Assembly: GCA_028719265.1 (NCBI GenBank)
Contig: JAQUKF010000050.1
Location: 1 to 6,663, forward strand
Reading direction: 5' to 3'
DNA from: Candidatus Omnitrophota bacterium
GTDB lineage: Bacteria > Omnitrophota > Gorgyraeia > Gygaellales > Profunditerraquicolaceae
DNA: 6,663 nucleotides
Part shown: piece after piece, positions 1-6,547 of the stretch
Numbering within the stretch: position 1 is the first letter of the stretch
Layout of the letters: the number at the start of each line of letters is the position of its first letter
Notes under the pieces: model-generated
Told to the model about the DNA's origin: nothing
What the model saw: the letters and a program-made list of their open reading frames with translations, nothing else
Database searches by the model: none
Made by a program: the position numbers and the translations under genes

Positions 1-459
1 CACCAATTCATGATTTATCTTTGCGTCTTCATCTTTAGGGTCAAGCTCTATCGAACGCTTGTAATAATCCAGGGATTGACGTAATAACCCCACGGTTCCC
101 TCGAGGTCGGTATTTTCCTTAAGCTTGCCCATTTTATATTTAGCATTTGCGATGTTGAAATTCGCCTTGGCTTCCAGAAGCCTGTCCTTGGAAATGGTTG
201 CCTTTTCAAAAGACCCGATAGCCAAAGCGTAATCTTCTTTCTTGTACTGGGATACTCCCAAATCATAGCTTATCTCGGCAGACCCGGGAGATTTGATCTG
301 CGCCTCATTATAGAGCTTGATCGCTTCATCGTATTTTGCCTGCTTATACAGCCTGTTGGCCTTACCTACTAAGGAGGCGCCGTCTTCGGCAAAACAGCAG
401 GAAGCAGAGATAAACAGGATAAAAGCAGACTGCAATATAATAAAGACCGGTTTCTTCAT
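1..459 (-). CDS. batC: BatC-like TPR protein, N-terminal part (cut by window edge)
   Basis: This is the last gene visible in the operon; 153 codons are present with no stop before the window edge, so the C-terminus is missing. The protein begins MKKPVF, followed by a hydrophobic stretch (about 5-20) and then SASCCFAED. It is probably exported, with signal peptidase I cleavage after A24; C21 is a poor lipobox match because Ser sits at -3. Residues 30-61, 62-95 and roughly 96-153 look like tetratricopeptide repeats: 'ANRLYKQAKYDEAIKLYNEA', then YDLGVSQYKKEDYALAIGSFEKA, then a third pair split by an insertion near 114-125 and ending in a YYKRSIELDPKDEDAKINHEL-type helix. TPR proteins after BatB in Bat operons (BatC/BatE) are thought to be periplasmic protein-binding partners of the VWA subunits. 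The start lies 1 nt after the batB stop and has only a weak upstream GAGA, which suggests translational coupling. The TPR nature is solid. The BatC name rests on position and could be BatE or a fused BatC/BatD-type protein. Confidence 0.85.
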   Translation of the reverse strand, partial: MKKPVFIILQSAFILFISASCCFAEDGASLVGKANRLYKQAKYDEAIKLYNEAQIKSPGSAEISYDLGVSQYKKEDYALAIGSFEKATISKDRLLEAKANFNIANAKYKMGKLKENTDLEGTVGLLRQSLDYYKRSIELDPKDEDAKINHELV

Positions 460-460
460 T

Positions 461-1474
461 TTAAGAGTTCTCTTTCGTCGCCCTCTTGTCACTTATAAAA
501 TACCCGCCTATAAGCGCAACCAGGGCAAACCACAGGAATATCTGGAATCTCTCTTCGTAATGCTTGTTCATCTTGGCTTCAAGCTCCCTCTTTTCCATCC
601 TGGATATCTTTTCCCGGTAGATCAGGTCCAGCCCAAACTGCGCGTTAGTGGCCCTTACATATACGCCGCCGGTATTTATCGCTATTTTCTGCAGAACCGT
701 TTCGTCAAGGCGCGACTTGACCACGTTACCCCGGGTATCCTTAAGAAAAGCCTTTTGTCCACTCTCGTCGGTGACCGGGATAAGCTCTCCCTCCCTTGTA
801 CCGATGCCTATACAGAATATCCTGATTCCTTCTTTCTTGGCCTCTTCGGCCGCCTGCAATGGGTCTCCCTCATGATCTTCCCCGTCGGTAATAATCACGA
901 GTGCCTTATATTTCTTCTGGGCCCCCTTATAACTTCTTATCGCCTCCCTTATTGCGCTGGTTATGGAGGTTCCGCCTTTGGGGATCGTATCTATTCCCGT
1001 ATTGTCCAATGAAAGCAGAAAGCCCCCGTAATCGAGGGTCAGCGGGCATTGCAGGAATGCGCTGCCGGAGAAAGCGATCAGCCCTATCCGGTCACCTTTG
1101 AGATTGCGCACCAGGTCCCTGATCGCCAGCTTCGAACGTTCGAACCTGCTGGGCTTTACATCTTCGGCGAGCATGCTCTTTGAGGTATCCAGGGCGATCA
1201 AGATATCCACCCCTTTCCTTTTTACCTCCTCCCAGTGGAAACCCCACTGCGGGCGCATGAGCGCAAAAAGCATAAGCGCCACAGCCAGGACCATCAGGAC
1301 ATCCTTCAATATCCTCCTTTTATAATCCATGCCGGAAAGCAGCTCGCTCAACAACTCCCTCTGGCAGAATTTTTCCAGGGCAGCTTTACGTAATTTCGCC
1401 GCCCAAAAATAAAACAAGATCAGAACAGCAATAATGATGAATGCGAAAGCGAAATTTGCCGCTGCAAACCTCAT
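461..1474 (-). CDS. batB: BatB: inner-membrane von Willebrand factor A domain protein
   Basis: This 337-residue protein has the BatA/BatB architecture: two N-terminal membrane segments (about 8-26 and 57-74), a VWA domain (about 88-290) and a C-terminal membrane segment (about 312-328). The metal-ion-dependent adhesion site is complete: DTSKS at 96-100 (DxSxS), T169 in GGTS, and D197 in ITDGED. The family signatures RPQWG (74-78) and CPLTLDYG (143-150) are present. Lys/Arg-rich stretches at 27-56 and after 328 predict a cytoplasmic loop and tail, which puts the VWA domain in the periplasm. VWA proteins of Bat operons are thought to bind partner proteins through the Mg-dependent site and to work with the MoxR ATPase; their substrates are unknown. 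The start overlaps the batA stop as ATGA and has a good AAGGAAG ribosome binding site. The protein is clearly paralogous to the adjacent BatA but has its own C-terminal charged extension (291-310). Confidence in the family is high, and in the exact BatB label slightly lower. Confidence 0.93.
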   Translation of the reverse strand: MRFAAANFAFAFIIIAVLILFYFWAAKLRKAALEKFCQRELLSELLSGMDYKRRILKDVLMVLAVALMLFALMRPQWGFHWEEVKRKGVDILIALDTSKSMLAEDVKPSRFERSKLAIRDLVRNLKGDRIGLIAFSGSAFLQCPLTLDYGGFLLSLDNTGIDTIPKGGTSITSAIREAIRSYKGAQKKYKALVIITDGEDHEGDPLQAAEEAKKEGIRIFCIGIGTREGELIPVTDESGQKAFLKDTRGNVVKSRLDETVLQKIAINTGGVYVRATNAQFGLDLIYREKISRMEKRELEAKMNKHYEERFQIFLWFALVALIGGYFISDKRATKENS

Positions 1475-2469
1475 GGTATCTTCCTTAAAAAAGTATTCGA
1501 TAAAATTACATCCAGCAGCATAAACGCCAGGCCCAGGATCAGGAATATGCCGAACAGCTCGTTATGCTCAAGGTATCCTTTTTCTTCTATAGCCGTCTTC
1601 TCCAGTCCGTCTATTTCTTTATATATCTTACGCAGGCTTTCGGTGTCTGTAGCCCGGTAATATTTTCCTCCTGTCATCTCCGCTATCTTAATCAGGGTAT
1701 CTTCGTCTATATCGATCTGGACCGGCTGATACACGGTATTCCCGAAGAAATCCTTCATTGGATAAGGAACGGGACCCTTGGAGCCGGCCCCGATTGTATA
1801 TATCTTGATCTTAAGCGCCTTGGCCGCCTCCGCCGCGGTCAGGGGAGAGATATTGCCGGTATTGTTGCGGCCATCGGTAAGCAGGATCACTACCTTGCTT
1901 TTACCTTTACTGTCTTTAAGCCGGTTCAGGGAGGCGGCTATGCCTGAGCCTATCGCCGTACCATCCTCTATCATTCCGGTTTTAACCCTCTCCAGGTTAT
2001 CAAGCAACCAGCCATAATCCAGGGTCAAGGGACAAACCAGATAAGCCCGTGCGGCGAAAGCCACGATGGCAATACGGTCGTTTTTCCTGCCCATGATAAA
2101 ATCTTTGACTACGCTCTTAACAACCTCCAGCCTGCTCTGCCTCTTGTCCCCCAGCTTGAAATCCTCGGCGAGCATACTGGTAGAGCAATCTATCGCTAAG
2201 ACTATATCTATGCCCTCGGATTGTATCTTTGAATCGGCTACCGGTGTCTGCGGGCGGGCCAATGCCATTATGATCAGAATAACCGCCAGAAGCTTCAGAT
2301 AGACCAAATTCCGGCTAAGCCTCAACCTTAGGGAAATTTTTAGCTTATCCACCAGCTCACCCGACGAGAATTTAAATCCCGGCTCAATTCCGCCCGTCTT
2401 TTTTTTATACAAGAAGAGCAGTATGACCGCCGGGATCAATATCAGTACTAAAGGATTATGCAGGGTCAT
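1471..2469 (-). CDS. batA: BatA: inner-membrane von Willebrand factor A domain protein
   Basis: This 332-residue protein has two N-terminal membrane segments (about 6-21 and 55-72), a VWA domain (about 86-290) and a C-terminal membrane segment (about 303-323). The start MTLHNPLVLIL matches the BatA/aerotolerance-regulator N-terminal type, and LARPQTP (70-76) follows the second segment as in the family. The MIDAS is intact: D94-S96-S98 in DCSTS, T171 in DGTAIG and D199 in LLTDG. CPLTLDYG lies at 146-153. The basic loop 22-54 and basic C-terminus predict a periplasmic VWA domain. Its only two cysteines are C95, inside the MIDAS loop, and C146. The gene overlaps the upstream lipoprotein gene by 14 nt, and no convincing Shine-Dalgarno sequence precedes the ATG, so translation probably depends on re-initiation. 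Bat proteins were named for aerotolerance in Bacteroides, but the molecular role in this organism is not shown by the sequence. Confidence 0.94.
   Translation of the reverse strand: MTLHNPLVLILIPAVILLFLYKKKTGGIEPGFKFSSGELVDKLKISLRLRLSRNLVYLKLLAVILIIMALARPQTPVADSKIQSEGIDIVLAIDCSTSMLAEDFKLGDKRQSRLEVVKSVVKDFIMGRKNDRIAIVAFAARAYLVCPLTLDYGWLLDNLERVKTGMIEDGTAIGSGIAASLNRLKDSKGKSKVVILLTDGRNNTGNISPLTAAEAAKALKIKIYTIGAGSKGPVPYPMKDFFGNTVYQPVQIDIDEDTLIKIAEMTGGKYYRATDTESLRKIYKEIDGLEKTAIEEKGYLEHNELFGIFLILGLAFMLLDVILSNTFLRKIP
1480..1486 (-). promoter_or_regulatory. Shine-Dalgarno site of batB
   Basis: AAGGAAG on the minus strand ends 5 nt before the batB ATG, inside the end of batA. It supports the ATGA-overlap start of batB and should let batB be translated both by coupling and by independent initiation. 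Confidence 0.75.
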
Positions 2470-3406
2470 TTTCTTTTGTTTGATCTATAAATTGTTTGGC
2501 CGAATCAAAAACAGAATTTACTTCATCCACAGCAGGAGCATACTTGGCAAACTTCACCAGGTCGCAGCAGAGGAGAAACTCCTTAAGCAGGTTCTTCTGC
2601 TCACCGGAAAGCTCCGGGGCCTGCCTGGCCCTGGCAAGGAATTCTTCGGTAGTCATCTCCGGCGCCTTAAGGCCAAACCTGTTCTCAAGATAACGCCTGA
2701 TAATATTGGAGACTTGCGTATAATACTCCTTGATCATGGCCTTACCTATATAATCCCTGGCCCTTAATGCCTCAAGTTGTTCATAAGCTATCTCATGGGC
2801 AGGCCTTTTGATTTCAACCTGCCCTCTTTTTCTCTTTTTCAAAAAATAACCTGCCAATAAGCCAAGCATGGCCAAAAGCGACACGCCCGCGAGAACAAGG
2901 AATTTCATGATTGAAGAAGGAAGATTTACCGGACCTTTTATGTCGCGCATACGGATCTCCTGTCCGGACTTATCCAGGGAACTTTTGACCTCGATCTTTA
3001 TTTCGCCTGTTTCAATCTCGCTCCACTCCTTGTCTTCTTTCTTTTTATATTTTATCGCGGCTTTAGGTATAATGGATTCGCCGGTAATGTAGGTATCCAG
3101 GATATACCATTGGGTTATCTTCTCTCTGTCCAGAATGTCCCGGCGGCTTGAGCCGAAATCCTTGATCGCGAAATTCCCCAGATCCTGGCCAAAAGCCGGC
3201 AGCTCAACCTGGAGATCCCTGTCTTTATCTATAGTGACGGTATATCTTATTTTATCCCCTATCGCAACCGTCTTTTTGTCCGCTTCCGCCTCGACCGCAA
3301 TCGGCTGCGGCACTTCATGCTTGACCTTAGCACAAGCAGACAGTGATAAAATTAGGAGAAAAAGGCTCAAGCCTAAAAGGAATGTTTTATTTGGCAATTT
3401 CTTCAT
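2456..3406 (-). CDS. Lipoprotein with single membrane span, BatD/DUF4381-like
   Basis: The 316 residues begin with a typical lipoprotein signal: basic MKK, a hydrophobic core (about 8-21) and lipobox LSAC with the modifiable Cys at 25. Residues about 34-142 are rich in alternating beta-type sequence (for example VAIGDKIRYTVTI) and resemble the periplasmic beta-sandwich found in BatD-type proteins. A strong membrane helix follows at about 167-189, ended by KKRKR, so the rest is predicted cytoplasmic. The C-terminal part (about 204-310) is helical, with YYTQVSNIIRRYLENRFGL and TTEEFLARAR, which resembles the C-terminal region of BatD/DUF4381-type proteins from MoxR-VWA operons. It may therefore link periplasmic VWA domains to cytoplasmic MoxR/DUF58; that role is inferred. 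The gene overlaps the upstream gene by 20 nt and batA by 14 nt, with no strong ribosome binding site. A separate, larger BatD may lie downstream outside the window, so no symbol is given. Confidence 0.8.
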   Translation of the reverse strand: MKKLPNKTFLLGLSLFLLILSLSACAKVKHEVPQPIAVEAEADKKTVAIGDKIRYTVTIDKDRDLQVELPAFGQDLGNFAIKDFGSSRRDILDREKITQWYILDTYITGESIIPKAAIKYKKKEDKEWSEIETGEIKIEVKSSLDKSGQEIRMRDIKGPVNLPSSIMKFLVLAGVSLLAMLGLLAGYFLKKRKRGQVEIKRPAHEIAYEQLEALRARDYIGKAMIKEYYTQVSNIIRRYLENRFGLKAPEMTTEEFLARARQAPELSGEQKNLLKEFLLCCDLVKFAKYAPAVDEVNSVFDSAKQFIDQTKENDPA

Positions 3407-4595
3407 TTTCCGTCTTCGGCTGATAGAATATCTCTATTTCCTGCTGTTCAATAGCTTTGTCCAGGAAAGACTGTACGATCTGTTGCTCTTTCTGCGCGCG
3501 GTATTGTCTCTCAACCTGCTCCTTTACCTCTTGGAATTCCCGCTCCCGCCGCTGTTCTTTCTGGTCAACAATAAACATATATTTATTGTCCTTTACCTTA
3601 ACCGGAGCGCTAATCCCGCCCTTATCAAGATTCAAGATAGCGTCTGCCGTCTCTACCGGCATACCTATACCTCCCGGGAGGAAAAACGGCCTGCCCTTTT
3701 CAACCCATTGCCCTATCTTCTTGCCCTTACCTTCCTTAAGCGCAAGCGAAACATCCCCTTCCTTCGCAGGGGCGCTTATTTCCAGAAAAGAAACCCTTGC
3801 TCTCTCCGGAACGCTGTAACTATCCTTGTTGGCCTTATAATACAAAGCTACGTCTTCAGGAGTAACCCTTAATTCCTTCCTTATTTCATCGCTCAACAGA
3901 TCCCGCAGAACAAGCTGCCTCTTGAAATCTTCTACCGCATAACGGATATCGGGTTTCTTGTCCAATCCCAGCTTCTTGCCCTTTTCGTAAAGAACCTCGG
4001 TTGCAACATACTCCCGGACAAACTTCAGTTTTGCATCGCTGCTACTTAATCCCTTCCTTATGTTCTCGGGAAGCCTGTTTATGGCCGCATCGATCTCCTC
4101 ATTGGTGATCTCTCTCTTGCCGATCCTCACTGCGACCTTTTCGTCCTTACGGACGGAGGGTTTAATGGAAGAACGGTTTTCCAGCTCATACTGCGCCTGC
4201 TGGCTCAACCCCAGGTTCTCCAACGAACTGACTATCTTCTGGTTCATATCCTGTCTATATTCGGGTTCGGGATCAAGCAGCTCGCTTTTATAGAAACTGG
4301 CCAGGGCCTTTTCATAATCTTTCAAGCCGAGATAAATGTTGCCGAGTTTATAACATATACCTGCCAGTTCTTTCTTGTCCGCGCGGCTTCTGGCTACATA
4401 CGCCTCGAATTCCTGCGCCGCTTCGGCGTTTAAGCCTTTGGAAAGCAGGACATTGGCGTAATCCAGGCGCATCTTGTCCGTCCAAGAAGCATTCCCCGAA
4501 CTATCGGTATGACTGGCAATCTCCTTGACAAAGAATAAGCCGGCTATTAAAAGCAATATGCCTGCGATAATGGCGATCTTTACAATCCTATTCAT
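3387..4595 (-). CDS. Membrane-anchored TPR and SurA/PpiC-like protein with degenerate isomerase domain
   Basis: The protein has 402 residues. An N-terminal hydrophobic segment (about 6-23) without an evident cleavage site or lipobox Cys predicts an inner-membrane anchor with the rest in the periplasm. Residues about 42-142 form TPR-like helical repeats (LDYANVLLSKGLNAEAAQEF; then CYKLGNIYLGLKDYEKALASFYKSE). Residues 153-260 resemble a SurA/PrsA-type chaperone N-domain: VAVRIGKREITNEEIDAAI, VATEVLYEKGKKLGLDKKPDIR and VTPEDVALYYKANKDSY. Residues 262-348 match a parvulin domain in outline (ARVSFLEI; then ADAILNLDKGGISAPVKVKDNKYMFIV) but are short. Where active parvulins have VSHIL and GYHII-type histidines, this protein has F270 and M340. 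A charged helix (346-385) follows. It probably acts as a binding chaperone rather than an isomerase. It starts in an ATGA overlap with the DUF58 gene, with AGGAGG 11 nt upstream. SurA-like proteins are not usual members of Bat operons. Confidence 0.82.
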   Translation of the reverse strand: MNRIVKIAIIAGILLLIAGLFFVKEIASHTDSSGNASWTDKMRLDYANVLLSKGLNAEAAQEFEAYVARSRADKKELAGICYKLGNIYLGLKDYEKALASFYKSELLDPEPEYRQDMNQKIVSSLENLGLSQQAQYELENRSSIKPSVRKDEKVAVRIGKREITNEEIDAAINRLPENIRKGLSSSDAKLKFVREYVATEVLYEKGKKLGLDKKPDIRYAVEDFKRQLVLRDLLSDEIRKELRVTPEDVALYYKANKDSYSVPERARVSFLEISAPAKEGDVSLALKEGKGKKIGQWVEKGRPFFLPGGIGMPVETADAILNLDKGGISAPVKVKDNKYMFIVDQKEQRREREFQEVKEQVERQYRAQKEQQIVQSFLDKAIEQQEIEIFYQPKTENEEIAK

Positions 4596-5476
4596 CTTGC
4601 CCCCATCCTCCTCTCCCTCGTCTTAAAAAACTTGAACAGGCTCTGCGTATAAGGCAGGTCTGTACGCACATCAATGACATCTACGCTTACCGAATTAAAC
4701 AACGCCTTTCTGACCCCTTGCCTCTCTTTTGCCTGACGGCTGTATTCCCTGCGCAAACCGGCATCAGAGGTATCCACCATGAAATTCTCTCCGTTCTCCA
4801 GGTCCTCCAGGCTTACTATCCCCGCATCGGCAAACTCCATCTCTCTGGGGTCATTGACGGTAATAGCCACAATGTCATGGCGCTTGTTGCTCACCGCCAG
4901 CATCTTTTTGAAATCAGGAGCATAGAAATCGGAAATAATGAAAGCTACCGTTTTACGCGTCGTGATCTTGTTCAAATACTCCAGGGCCGCGTTAATATCG
5001 GTCTTTTTGCCTTTAGGCTTAGAATATAAGGCCTCGCTGATTACGCGCAGAACGTGGCGCAGGCCTTTGCGCGCCGGGATGAACTTTTCTATCCTGTCGG
5101 TAAAAGCGATAAAACCTACCTTGTCGTTATTCTTTATCGCCGCCAAAGCCAGAACCGAACAAATCTCGGCGGCAAGCCGCATCTTAAGCTGGTCGCGGGT
5201 ACCAAAGAAAGAGGAGGGAGACATATCTAAAAGCAGCATAACGGTCAACTCTCTCTCCTCGATGAACTTTTTTATGTAAGGACTGCCGGTCCTGGCGGTA
5301 ACATTCCAATCTATCGAACGGATCTCGTCCCCCGGCTGGTATTCACGCACCTCGTCAAACTCCATCCCTTTACCCTTAAATACGCTCTGGTACTGTCCGG
5401 CAAAAACATCGGTGACCATGCGCGAGGTAGTTATCTGGATACGGCGGATATTCTTTAATACTTCTTTAGGTATCAT
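4592..5476 (-). CDS. DUF58 family protein (VWA-like partner of MoxR)
   Basis: The 294-residue length is normal for the short, soluble DUF58 proteins encoded next to moxR. The diagnostic block is present: FAGQYQSVFKGKGMEFDEVR (25-44), EYQPGDEIRSIDWNVTAR (45-62), and YIKKFIEERELTVMLLLDMS (67-86). The C-terminal two-thirds fold like a VWA domain with MIDAS-type residues D84-S86-S88 (DMSPS), T159 in KKTD and D183 in ISDF. No membrane segment or signal peptide was found, so it is expected in the cytoplasm with MoxR. The biochemical activity of the family is unknown; co-occurrence with MoxR AAA+ proteins is the main functional clue. The gene lies 7 nt after the moxR stop with only a distant AGAGG (15 nt from the ATG), so coupling to moxR translation is likely. 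It overlaps the next gene as ATGA. The start is supported by the family-typical opening MIPKEVLKNIRRIQI. Confidence 0.95.
   Translation of the reverse strand: MIPKEVLKNIRRIQITTSRMVTDVFAGQYQSVFKGKGMEFDEVREYQPGDEIRSIDWNVTARTGSPYIKKFIEERELTVMLLLDMSPSSFFGTRDQLKMRLAAEICSVLALAAIKNNDKVGFIAFTDRIEKFIPARKGLRHVLRVISEALYSKPKGKKTDINAALEYLNKITTRKTVAFIISDFYAPDFKKMLAVSNKRHDIVAITVNDPREMEFADAGIVSLEDLENGENFMVDTSDAGLRREYSRQAKERQGVRKALFNSVSVDVIDVRTDLPYTQSLFKFFKTRERRMGAR
4607..4612 (-). promoter_or_regulatory. Shine-Dalgarno site of the SurA-like gene
   Basis: AGGAGG on the minus strand lies 11 nt before the ATG, inside the last codons of the DUF58 gene. The spacing is slightly long, but the match is full. An ATG at 4606-4604 closer to it is out of frame with the SurA-like protein and is part of the DUF58 reading frame. 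The site supports the start in the ATGA overlap. Confidence 0.65.
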
Positions 5477-5483
5477 CTATGTT

Positions 5484-6476
5484 TTAAGGAACCTCTATAT
5501 CGTTCAATATCTTTTTGATTATATCATCCGAATTCTTTTCTTCAGCCTCTGCCTCGTAGCTGACGATTACCCGGTGACGCAGCACATCCGGGCCGATGGA
5601 TTTAACATCCTGGGGGGTAACATACCCCCTGCCCTGGATGAAGGCGTAGGCCTTGGAGGCAAGCGCCAGGTAGATCGTCGCCCTGGGAGAGGCCCCGTAT
5701 TGGATGAGCCCTTCCAGTTCGTCAAGCTTGTATTTTTTTGGCTCTCTTGTGGCAAAAACTATATCCAGGATATACTTCTCTATCTTTTCGTCCATATAGA
5801 TTTCGTCCACTACGCCGCGCGCCCTGACAATGTCCCGCGGTTCCACGATCGCCTTTACCTCATTCTTCTTGTCGGTAAAACCCATGCGTTTCAGTATCTC
5901 ATGCTCTTCCTCGATAACGGGATAGGTTATGTTTATCTTAAGCATGAACCTGTCCACCTGGGCTTCGGGAAGAGGATAAGTCCCTTCCTGTTCTATCGGG
6001 TTCTGGGTAGCCATGACCAGGAACGGATCATCCAGCTTGAACGTATTTTCACCGATGGTGACCTGCCTCTCCTGCATGGCTTCCAGGAGCGCGCTCTGAA
6101 CCTTGGCCGGGGCGCGGTTGATCTCATCGGCCAGTATAATATTGGCGAATATCGGGCCTTTTTTCGTCGTGAATACCCCCTCCTTGGGATTGTATATCAA
6201 CGTACCGATCAAGTCCGCAGGTAACAGGTCCGGCGTAAACTGGATCCTCTGGAATTTCGTATTTACGGCCTGGGAGAGCGTCTTGATCGACATGGTCTTG
6301 GCCAAACCGGGAACCCCTTCAACAAGTATATGCCCGTTGGCGAACAACCCTACGAGCAGTCTTTCAACCAGGTATTTCTGGCCGACGATCACCTTGCCGA
6401 TCTCGGTAACCAGGCTTTGCACAAACAGGCTCTCCTTCTGGACTTTCTCATTAATGGCAGTAAGACCCGTGCTCAT
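5484..6476 (-). CDS. moxR: MoxR family AAA+ ATPase
   Basis: This is a full-length 330-residue MoxR protein. Walker A is EGVPGLAKT (53-61) and Walker B is IILADEINRAP (113-123, with D117 and E118). Sensor 1 is ATQNP (156-160), the arginine-finger region is VDRF (R176), and sensor 2 is GASPRA (261-266, R265). The hallmark MoxR string PIEQEGTYPLPEAQ (160-173) is intact, and the C-terminal lid domain (about 190-330) is complete. It should be an active hexameric ATPase in the cytoplasm. Family members remodel or activate partner proteins, typically acting with VWA-domain proteins encoded beside them, as in the cofactor-loading of methanol dehydrogenase that gave the name. It is the first gene of the operon, with a strong AAGGAGGA ribosome binding site and candidate promoters upstream. 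The start MSTGL at 6476 is the only one that fits that ribosome binding site. The specific substrate cannot be read from the sequence. Confidence 0.97.
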   Translation of the reverse strand: MSTGLTAINEKVQKESLFVQSLVTEIGKVIVGQKYLVERLLVGLFANGHILVEGVPGLAKTMSIKTLSQAVNTKFQRIQFTPDLLPADLIGTLIYNPKEGVFTTKKGPIFANIILADEINRAPAKVQSALLEAMQERQVTIGENTFKLDDPFLVMATQNPIEQEGTYPLPEAQVDRFMLKINITYPVIEEEHEILKRMGFTDKKNEVKAIVEPRDIVRARGVVDEIYMDEKIEKYILDIVFATREPKKYKLDELEGLIQYGASPRATIYLALASKAYAFIQGRGYVTPQDVKSIGPDVLRHRVIVSYEAEAEEKNSDDIIKKILNDIEVP

Positions 6477-6480
6477 CTTT

Positions 6481-6488
6481 TCCTCCTT
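6481..6488 (-). promoter_or_regulatory. Strong Shine-Dalgarno site of moxR
   Basis: On the minus strand the sequence AAAGGAGGAAAAG immediately precedes the ATG. The core GGAGG is 5 nt from the start codon, close to ideal. It is the strongest ribosome binding site in the window and fixes the moxR start. Several downstream genes lack one, which suggests that ribosomes load mainly here and re-initiate along the operon. Confidence 0.9.
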
Positions 6489-6499
6489 TATGTTTTTTT

Positions 6500-6530
6500 A
6501 GAATAATCCTGACGAGCGCAAGCAAGTCAA
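6500..6530 (-). promoter_or_regulatory. Alternative promoter candidate close to moxR
   Basis: On the minus strand TTGACT (6530-6525) is followed after 19 nt by TATTCT (6505-6500). The spacing is longer than ideal and the -10 matches only four of six positions. If used, the leader would be only about 17 nt and would consist almost entirely of the ribosome binding site region. It is weaker than the TTGAAA/TATAAT pair. Confidence 0.25.
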
Positions 6531-6547
6531 GGCCTCTTTTTTATAAA

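Noticed and set aside
48..266. Minus-strand open frame of 72 codons
   Set aside because: It overlaps the TPR gene in another frame. The TPR frame has recognisable repeats and a signal peptide, and this one has neither.
461..476. Short palindrome AAGAG-AA-CTCTT at the batB/TPR gene junction as a terminator or attenuator
   Set aside because: The arms are only 5 bp with a 2-nt centre and no T-tract. It lies in the last batB codons, and a 1-nt gap to the next gene argues against termination.
317..1012. Plus-strand open frame of 231 codons
   Set aside because: It lies antisense to the BatC-like and BatB genes, both well supported by family motifs. Its composition is low in domain-like features.
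461..2469. Possible recent tandem duplication of batA and batB
   Set aside because: The proteins share fold and motifs, but most residues and nearly all of the DNA differ. The pair is found together in Bat operons generally, so the duplication is ancient.
3135..3872. Plus-strand open frame of 245 codons with Leu/Phe-rich stretches
   Set aside because: It is antisense across the junction of the SurA-like and lipoprotein genes. The hydrophobic runs are the complement of Lys/Glu-rich codons, not evidence of a membrane protein.
5412..6224. Long plus-strand open frame of 270 codons antisense to moxR and the DUF58 start
   Set aside because: It runs opposite a MoxR with every AAA+ motif intact, has no ribosome binding site and shows no domain. 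It is a by-product of codon bias on the other strand.
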